In this document: in pieces, positions 30,209 through 34,967 of the stretch
How positions within the stretch are numbered: position 1 is the stretch's first letter
Layout of the letters: each line of letters opens with the position of its first letter
IMG/VR virus record: IMGVR_UViG_3300029319_006748
Location: 1 to 34,967 of that record
Strand: one strand, 5' to 3'
Length of the DNA stretch: 34,967 nucleotides
Origin: a virus
Translations under genes and position numbers: made by a program
Notes under the pieces: model-generated
What the model saw: the letters and a program-made list of their open reading frames with translations, nothing else
What the model was told of the DNA's origin: nothing
The model's database searches: none

Positions 30209-30993
30209 GATTATTAACTAAGATAGATGAACAAAACCCAAGAGTAATGGAAGGTATTCATAATGCTGCCTTTGACTGTGGGTTCTCAACATTGATATGG
30301 AATGAGAGAGCCAAGCCATCATTTGATGCTGTTTGTGAATTTAAGCCAGACCTTGTTGTATGCAATGGAGATACCGACGGTTCTGCGATAGAATCTGCTT
30401 GTAGAGAGTATTCTGTTCCTCTTGTGAATGTATCGCCAACAAAAATATCAGGAGATATGCTCGCTACTTTCCACAAACCCTCTGCAGACTTACTAAAATG
30501 TAAGCAAGACAGACAAAAAGAGCATGGTATAATAGCCCTGTCTGAAGTAGATGACAGACAGATACTTAAGCTTGCAAAGCTAGGTATAAAGTGCTTCAGT
30601 TATAAGAATAAACTTAATACACCTTCATATTTAGGGGTAGTGACATCTGAGGATTCTCACAAATTATTATGTAAATCAAAAATGTTTTTTGTTTTTAATG
30701 ATGATTGGGAGCTAATGGCAAACTGTATTGCATCTGACTGTCTACCAATACTTTTCAACAATAAGTTTCTAAACGAAGATATTCTGCCCGTGTTTACGAA
30801 TCAAGAAGAAATTGAAAATGGAATTGAAACGATATTAAGAGATGATGATTACAGATTGGCAGCACTCAAAAAAGCCAAGGAGCTTTTATTTTCAGGATAT
30901 ACTTATCACCATAGACTTTCTGATATAATGAATGTTGCTGGAAAAAAGGAAGAATCAAGTAGGGTTTTGCAGAAACTAGAGGAATACAAATGA
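30205..30993 (+). CDS. Glycosyltransferase-like protein (GT-B fragmentary)
   Basis: The 262-aa protein has KPDLVVCNGDTDGSAIESAC, VPLVNVSPTKIS and a later CIASDCLPILFNNKF plus EEIENGIETILRDDDY segment. These resemble the donor-site helices of GT-B/CgeB-like glycosyltransferases, but the classical EX7E is not evident. It starts in an ATGA overlap with the nucleotidyltransferase. It is probably a substrate-binding or divergent transferase of the same pathway. Confidence 0.5.
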   Translation: MRLLTKIDEQNPRVMEGIHNAAFDCGFSTLIWNERAKPSFDAVCEFKPDLVVCNGDTDGSAIESACREYSVPLVNVSPTKISGDMLATFHKPSADLLKCKQDRQKEHGIIALSEVDDRQILKLAKLGIKCFSYKNKLNTPSYLGVVTSEDSHKLLCKSKMFFVFNDDWELMANCIASDCLPILFNNKFLNEDILPVFTNQEEIENGIETILRDDDYRLAALKKAKELLFSGYTYHHRLSDIMNVAGKKEESSRVLQKLEEYK

Positions 30994-31454
30994 AAAGAAT
31001 AGGTGTTATGGCCGATGAGCTAGGAGCCTCTCAGCTTTCCGAATGTTTGCTAGAGTCTTTCAACAGTATTTGTGAGTCTGATGTAGATGCAGACACAATA
31101 GTCTTTTACAAGAAGCACCCAATCTTACAAGCTGTGCCTTTATTCTCGTGCATGGAGCAGACAGAGGTATGGGGATATGAAGGTATTGTTATAGCTACTT
31201 GCTTGTCATCCGCTGAGACCCTGCTGAAAATCACAGGTCCTAGTAAAAAATTCTTCTATGTGTGGGATTTAGAGTGGACTAGAAAAGCAGGTCAAAAATA
31301 TTCAAAGCTAAAGTCAATCTACGATAATCCAAATATACATCTGATTGCCAGAAGTGAGCATCATGCAAAAATAATAGAAGCATGCTGGAAGAAGCCTTTG
31401 GCGGTAATTAAAGATTTTGATGCACAAGCATTGCTTTCTTTATGCGGAGAATGA
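30990..31454 (+). CDS. Hypothetical sugar-cluster protein, 154 aa
   Basis: The protein has Rossmann-like alternation (RIGVMADELGASQLSECL, ADTIVFYKKHP, GIVIATCLSSAETLLKI, FFYVWDLEWT, IHLIARSEHHAKIIEACW). It may be a reduced GT-B N-terminal or C-terminal domain. No catalytic motif is visible. It overlaps the previous gene in ATGA fashion and closes the sugar cluster; the next gene is an endonuclease. Confidence 0.45.
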   Translation: MKRIGVMADELGASQLSECLLESFNSICESDVDADTIVFYKKHPILQAVPLFSCMEQTEVWGYEGIVIATCLSSAETLLKITGPSKKFFYVWDLEWTRKAGQKYSKLKSIYDNPNIHLIARSEHHAKIIEACWKKPLAVIKDFDAQALLSLCGE

Positions 31455-31455
31455 A

Positions 31456-32229
31456 ATGAAAGAGATAACAAAAGAATTCCTTTTTAAAGAATATTCTGTA
31501 AAAAACAGAAGCTTTTCTGATATTGCCAAAGAACTTGGAACTTATACTAACAAGGTAGTTAGAGCGGCAAGGAAGCATGGCATAGACATAAGAGATAGGA
31601 GCGAAGCTCAGAAAGCTGCCTTGAAAAATGGTAGACATAAACACCCTACCAAAGGTAAAAAAAGAAGTCAAGAAGTTAAAGAAAAGATAAGCGACACAGT
31701 ATATTCTTTCTGGGAAAATATAGACGAGGATAATAGACAGAAAAGGTCTTTAAAAGCAAAGCAGAACTGGGATAAGATGCCTGACGAAAAAAAAGCAGAG
31801 TTCCAAAGGCTCTCAAGTCAAGCAATAAGAAAAGCTAGTAAAGAAGGCTCTAAGCTAGAGAAGTTCCTCTTTGAGCTATTAACTAGACAAGGATACAGGG
31901 TTGAGTATCACAAAGAGCATTTACTTTTGAATGAGAAGCTGCACATAGACCTGTTCTTGCCAGAGTCTTCAATAGCGATAGAAATTGATGGTCCAAGTCA
32001 TTTTGAGCCTATATGGGGCCAAGAAGCCCTAGAAAGAACACAAAAATCTGACAGACAGAAGAGTGGTTTGATATTGAACTCAGGCCTTGTTCTTGTTAGA
32101 ATAAAGAATACGAAAGGCATTTCGGAGAAGTTTAAGAGGGACATAAAATCCAAGCTACTATCCGAAATAGAAAGAGTAACCGAGAAATTTCCTTCTAGAA
32201 ACAAAAGATATATTGAAATAGGGGAGTAG
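31456..32229 (+). CDS. Vsr-like homing endonuclease with NUMOD3 motif
   Basis: The ATG at 31456 lies 1 base after the previous stop, with GCGGAG upstream; starting at 31417 would add 13 unsupported residues. The 257-aa protein has an N-terminal HTH (RSFSDIAKELGTYTNKVVRAARKHG), a NUMOD3-type DNA-binding segment at residues ~58-85 (KHPTKGKKRSQEVKEKIS), and a C-terminal Vsr/EDxHD-type nuclease with Asp165 (DLFLPE), Glu176, Asp178 and His182 (EIDGPSHF). This is the structure of a free-standing homing endonuclease. It may have moved into the junction between the sugar cluster and the recombination genes. Confidence 0.8.
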   Translation: MKEITKEFLFKEYSVKNRSFSDIAKELGTYTNKVVRAARKHGIDIRDRSEAQKAALKNGRHKHPTKGKKRSQEVKEKISDTVYSFWENIDEDNRQKRSLKAKQNWDKMPDEKKAEFQRLSSQAIRKASKEGSKLEKFLFELLTRQGYRVEYHKEHLLLNEKLHIDLFLPESSIAIEIDGPSHFEPIWGQEALERTQKSDRQKSGLILNSGLVLVRIKNTKGISEKFKRDIKSKLLSEIERVTEKFPSRNKRYIEIGE

Positions 32230-32230
32230 T

Positions 32231-33136
32231 ATGAGCACTATGACTGTAAAAGAAATTAAAGAGAAGCTTGTTGAGGACTTTGGCTACAAAAGCGAAGACC
32301 TTACCAATATCAAGAAAGCAGAGCTGACAAACATTCTTACAGAAGAAATGAGAGCAACTAGCGTTGACCTTGATTTTGGAGATGGAGAAGACAGCGGAGA
32401 CTTTTCGTTGGTTGAAGATGATGTTGAGACTATGGAGGAGGTTGTTGAAGCTGTGCCGCCATCAATTAGCTCTCCAGAGTGGAGTGACTATGTCATTTCA
32501 AAATTTGAGTCTGATGAGATGGTAGATGGAAATCCTACTGTTGATGGCCTGCGGAGAGTAACTGAAGTAGTACTAGGACAGATTATTGCGACAGAAACAG
32601 ACATAGCACAAGTACCCACAAAAGAAAATGAAGGTAGAGCTACTGCTGTTTGCACTATTGTTGTAGAAACTCATTTTGGGAATGTAAGAAAAGCAAGTGG
32701 TTCAGGCGATGCTTGGCATAAAAATACAGACATGCCATATAGCAAGTTCCCTGTAGCCATGGCAGAGACCAGAGCTGAAGGTCGCGCACTGAGGCGAATT
32801 TTGCAGTTAAGGAAAGTTGTAGCCGCAGAAGAGCTTTCTGATACGCTAGATGACAGCATAGACTACGAAAAAAACATCACAGACAACCAAGTAAACTTCA
32901 TTGAAGTGATGTGTAAGCCGGAAGGTAGAGGCTTAGATATTAACATTGCCAAGTTTATTAACCAAACGGCTGATGGTGAACCAAAGAAAACAAGCATCAG
33001 AGAACTAAAACACTCTGAAGCAGCTAAATTTATTAAATTACTTTCCTCTTACCAGAACAATGCTGATGACATTCCTGTTGCTGTGAGAGGGTATGACGCA
33101 GAATGGAGGTCTTACTTCGATGTCAGTAACTCGTAA
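32231..33136 (+). CDS. Putative recombination / ssDNA-annealing-like protein with SAP-like N-terminus
   Basis: The 301-aa protein starts with a SAP-like helix pair (TVKEIKEKLVEDFGYKSED...LTNILTEEM), then a very acidic linker. A core holds KFPVAMAETRAEGRALRRIL, a helix of the type found in ERF/Rad52-like phage annealing proteins (AETRAxxRALR), preceded by beta strands (AVCTIVVETHFGNVRKASG). The annealase reading is plausible but not proven. The start is 1 base after the endonuclease stop. It overlaps the next gene's start by 17 bases. Confidence 0.5.
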   Translation: MSTMTVKEIKEKLVEDFGYKSEDLTNIKKAELTNILTEEMRATSVDLDFGDGEDSGDFSLVEDDVETMEEVVEAVPPSISSPEWSDYVISKFESDEMVDGNPTVDGLRRVTEVVLGQIIATETDIAQVPTKENEGRATAVCTIVVETHFGNVRKASGSGDAWHKNTDMPYSKFPVAMAETRAEGRALRRILQLRKVVAAEELSDTLDDSIDYEKNITDNQVNFIEVMCKPEGRGLDINIAKFINQTADGEPKKTSIRELKHSEAAKFIKLLSSYQNNADDIPVAVRGYDAEWRSYFDVSNS

Positions 33137-33647
33137 ACAAGAGCAATGGAGAATTTACAAGCCTCGTAAGGATGGTAGTGGAGCTGCCAGCCGAATAGAG
33201 ATGAAGATAGTGAGCGATGAGAAGCCCGGAAAGGATGGAAAAACATATCCTGTAAGAGATGTGCAGATGTTCTGGGTTGCCTCACCTCAAACTGGCTACT
33301 CCGACAACGGTAATGCGTCTTTCTCTTGGAGCCAAGCAAATGACTCTAAATCTGTGACGCTTAAGCTAGGAGAGCACGATATTGGTGAGATTCTAGCTAC
33401 GTTGAGTGGGCTAAAGGTAGAGGCAGGACAGACAGGAGGCAAGTATAGCGGACTGTTTCATCAGAACTCCAGAGGCAGTACTACCCTTCAATTTAAGAGA
33501 ATGGAAGGACAAGGGTATGCATTGCGCCTAGCCAGAAAACCAAAAGGAGGAAATGTGCAAGAGGTAAAGCACACTATCTCTTTTGGCGAAGGCGAAGTGT
33601 TAAGAGTTCTTTTGGAAAGTGCGGTGAGACAGATTTATCGCTGGTAA
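33120..33647 (+). CDS. Putative ssDNA-binding (Whirly/PC4-like) protein
   Basis: GGAGGT at 33105-33110 lies 9 bases before ATG 33120, so the first in-frame ATG (33093) is not used and the protein is 175 aa. It has a beta-rich layout: RIYKPRKDGSGAASRIEMKI, a Trp-containing strand (SFSWSQAND), VTLKLGEHDIGEILATL and TTLQFKRMEGQGYALRLARKP. The pattern of basic loops and strands followed by a regulatory-helix-like segment resembles Whirly or PC4-type ssDNA binders. I am not certain of the family. It is the last + strand gene, six bases before the end of the opposite-strand gene. Confidence 0.4.
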   Translation: MSVTRKQEQWRIYKPRKDGSGAASRIEMKIVSDEKPGKDGKTYPVRDVQMFWVASPQTGYSDNGNASFSWSQANDSKSVTLKLGEHDIGEILATLSGLKVEAGQTGGKYSGLFHQNSRGSTTLQFKRMEGQGYALRLARKPKGGNVQEVKHTISFGEGEVLRVLLESAVRQIYRW

Positions 33648-33653
33648 TCAAAC

Positions 33654-33905
33654 CTATTCTTCCTCTGGCTTATCGAGTCTGCCCCATTTTCCGATGGGGC
33701 ATTCTTGGTCAGCCCAAGCAAGTTTATTCAGAAACTTTGGCTTTCCTCCGCAGTTGCAACCACACTTAGAGCATCCATTACCTGTGAAATATTTGCACTG
33801 CTTGCAAATTGATAGCCTCTCATTTATCTCTTCCTGAGTACAGGTAGGCAAGCCACGACAGGCGTGCTTAATTGCCTCAATGCTAAATTTCCAAGCTCTT
33901 TTCAT
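33654..33905 (-). CDS. Small Cys-rich protein, 83 aa
   Basis: Starting at ATG 33905 and reading leftward, the protein has a basic helix at the N-terminus (MKRAWKFSIEAIKHACRG) and a cluster of cysteines (CKQCKYFTGNGCSKCGCNCG, then DQECPIGKW) that can bind zinc or an Fe-S cluster. This C..C..C.KCGC...CP.GKW pattern is seen in small phage proteins of unknown role. It is separated by 1 base from the upstream membrane-anchored gene and converges with the + strand operon. Confidence 0.65.
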   Translation of the reverse strand: MKRAWKFSIEAIKHACRGLPTCTQEEINERLSICKQCKYFTGNGCSKCGCNCGGKPKFLNKLAWADQECPIGKWGRLDKPEEE

Positions 33906-33906
33906 T

Positions 33907-34182
33907 TTACTCTCCTATCTTATCTAACTCAGACCTAAGCCTAGCTATTTCTATGTTAAGCTGACTTATAACCTGAGTATTATCCTTTAAGACTTCTTTC
34001 ATATCGTTTATGTTTTGCAGAACTAACTGCTTATCAACAAGATAAGGAGACTCTGTTTGTATCATATCAGAGACTTCATTTCTTGTTACATAGTCTTTTG
34101 CCTGAACCAGCCAGAAGCTAACCATCATTATAACACAGCTTGTTGCTGTGACTGCCGCCGTCTTCCAGTTATCTTTAATCAT
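33907..34182 (-). CDS. Membrane-anchored coiled-coil protein, 91 aa
   Basis: The protein starts at ATG 34182 (AGGGG about 8 bases upstream). It has a transmembrane helix at about residues 9-27 (AVTATSCVIMMVSFWLVQA) and then about 60 residues of coiled-coil-like sequence (NINDMKEVLKDNTQVISQLNIEIARLRSEL). This topology resembles an inner-membrane spanin or a small membrane regulator. The 51-base gap upstream holds AT-rich boxes (TATAAAAT and TATACT on the - strand) that might be a promoter, though no good -35 was found. Confidence 0.6.
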   Translation of the reverse strand: MIKDNWKTAAVTATSCVIMMVSFWLVQAKDYVTRNEVSDMIQTESPYLVDKQLVLQNINDMKEVLKDNTQVISQLNIEIARLRSELDKIGE

Positions 34183-34233
34183 CTAATACCCCTTTAGTAT
34201 AATGCCTAGATAATATTTTATACACCATAAGCA

Positions 34234-34967
34234 CTAATCTCCTCCTGTAGAGCTTGTGCTTTCAGGGTCATCTGAACAGTAGCTATCACCTGCACCAGCT
34301 TCATCAAGAGGATGTAATGGTTCTGCATCAGCATCGGCATAGCTTTCACAGCAGTTCCTTCCACCGTCTTTGACTCTTTCAAATCCATTAAATCGTTCTA
34401 TATTCAATATTGGCGCCTCTAAGTTTTCTTTAGCGTGCTGCCCATTAAGCTCTTGAGCGGCATAGCTAGATATCATATCTTGTAGAGGTGCTTCATTAGG
34501 CCGATTTTTCCACCAATGATTTGTTTTTCTGCTGTTGAACGTAGGCATATTTGGAAGGTCAGCATCAACATTAGGTGTCTTACTATTAACATCAAGCTGA
34601 AATCCTTGTCTGTCATAACTACCCATAACTTTACTCCACATTGCTTGTAGATAAATCATTCTTTCCCCAACATCTATCTTCAATTCAGGATAGCTTGGAT
34701 ACTGTACCTTTACGTCTATGTCAAAACAGAAGTCTGTTGCTGCTTTAGCATACAGCGTGTTGTAAAATGAAGGACTAGGAGGGTTTGGATTTGGGTCTGT
34801 TGGGTCCTCAGGAACGTAAGGTGTTCCCGTAGGTGGAAATACTTTGGTGCAATCACACTCTGTGACACAAAGGTTGTCTCTAAGCTGTTGTACAAATGCG
34901 TTATAACCGCCGGGCCAAACGTCGTCTATTGCTTCTAGAAACTCATCATTATTAGGACATATACATG
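34234..34967 (-). CDS. Partial protein running off the right edge, Cys/Pro-rich segment and Ser/Thr/Gly tail
   Basis: The frame is open from the right edge to the TAG at 34234-34236, so the 5' end lies outside the window and at least 243 codons are visible. It contains a Cys-rich piece (CPNNDEF...NLCVTECDCTK), a Pro-rich linker (PTDPNPNPPSPS), a beta-like FCFDIDVKVQYPSYPELKI block, a Trp/Asn-rich middle and an acidic Ser/Thr/Gly tail. The composition fits a phage structural or adhesin-associated protein, but I recognise no family. The TTG at 34683 is not needed as a start because the frame continues upstream without a stop. Confidence 0.65.
   Translation of the reverse strand, partial: CICPNNDEFLEAIDDVWPGGYNAFVQQLRDNLCVTECDCTKVFPPTGTPYVPEDPTDPNPNPPSPSFYNTLYAKAATDFCFDIDVKVQYPSYPELKIDVGERMIYLQAMWSKVMGSYDRQGFQLDVNSKTPNVDADLPNMPTFNSRKTNHWWKNRPNEAPLQDMISSYAAQELNGQHAKENLEAPILNIERFNGFERVKDGGRNCCESYADADAEPLHPLDEAGAGDSYCSDDPESTSSTGGD

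Noticed and set aside
33641-33660. Bidirectional terminator between the convergent genes ending at 33647 and 33654.
   Set aside because: The six-base gap and flanks (ATCAAACC) show no stem-loop or T-run on either strand that I could see.
1-34967. tRNA genes or a CRISPR array.
   Set aside because: No cloverleaf with a recognisable T-arm was seen in the few non-coding gaps, and no regularly spaced repeats were found.

Overview
The window is a tightly packed, AT-rich, intron-free piece of a tailed double-stranded DNA phage genome. Almost every gene on the + strand overlaps or abuts the next (ATGA, TGATG and TAGTG junctions). It encodes its own ribonucleotide reductase, PhoH, RecA, DnaB-type helicase, DnaG-type primase, Pol III-type polymerase, proofreading exonuclease, SSB and sigma factor, together with many small unrecognised proteins. 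The repertoire resembles large aquatic (marine or freshwater) bacteriophages. The host is bacterial, because the sigma factor, promoter-like sites and Shine-Dalgarno sites are all bacterial. I cannot name the host.

Layout. (1) 1-5431, +: a ClpP-like serine protease, a DeoC-like protein lacking the catalytic lysine, a putative virion protein followed by a hairpin, two small membrane proteins, and a 2OG-Fe oxygenase / radical SAM / GT25-like trio. (2) 5432-5654: the largest gap between confidently called genes. It holds a perfect-TATAAT promoter, a mini-ORF, an 8-bp inverted repeat ending in T6 and a strong Rho-independent terminator, so it looks like a small RNA or an attenuated leader. (3) 5655-11513, +: a 53-aa basic protein, nrdA, nrdB (class Ic-like, with no tyrosyl-radical residue), phoH and small zinc-ribbon or HTH proteins. 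(4) 11506-24472, +: the recombination and replication block, made of RecA, a Vsr-like nuclease, helicase, primase, dNMP kinase, a RecB/Cas4-like nuclease that appears to start at AUU, DNA polymerase III alpha divided into two genes around a uracil-DNA glycosylase, a small ORF and a DnaQ-like exonuclease, then SSB behind its own sigma70-like promoter, then the sigma factor. (5) 24469-31454, +: a cluster of glycosyltransferases, reduced glycosyltransferase-like proteins, a nucleotidyltransferase and a reduced methyltransferase. (6) 31456-33647, +: a NUMOD3/Vsr-like homing endonuclease and two probable DNA-binding or recombination proteins. (7) 33654-34967, -: three convergent genes; the last runs off the right edge.

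How they fit together: RNR, dNMP kinase and PhoH supply precursors and stress functions. RecA, the nucleases and the ERF/Rad52-like candidate handle recombination. Helicase, primase, split polymerase, exonuclease and SSB form a bacterial-style replisome with no clamp or clamp loader visible here. The sigma factor probably redirects host RNA polymerase. The sugar cluster probably glycosylates virion parts or DNA, though the target is unknown. The most notable points are the split polymerase, the class Ic NrdB, the AUU start and the structured leader upstream of nrdA.
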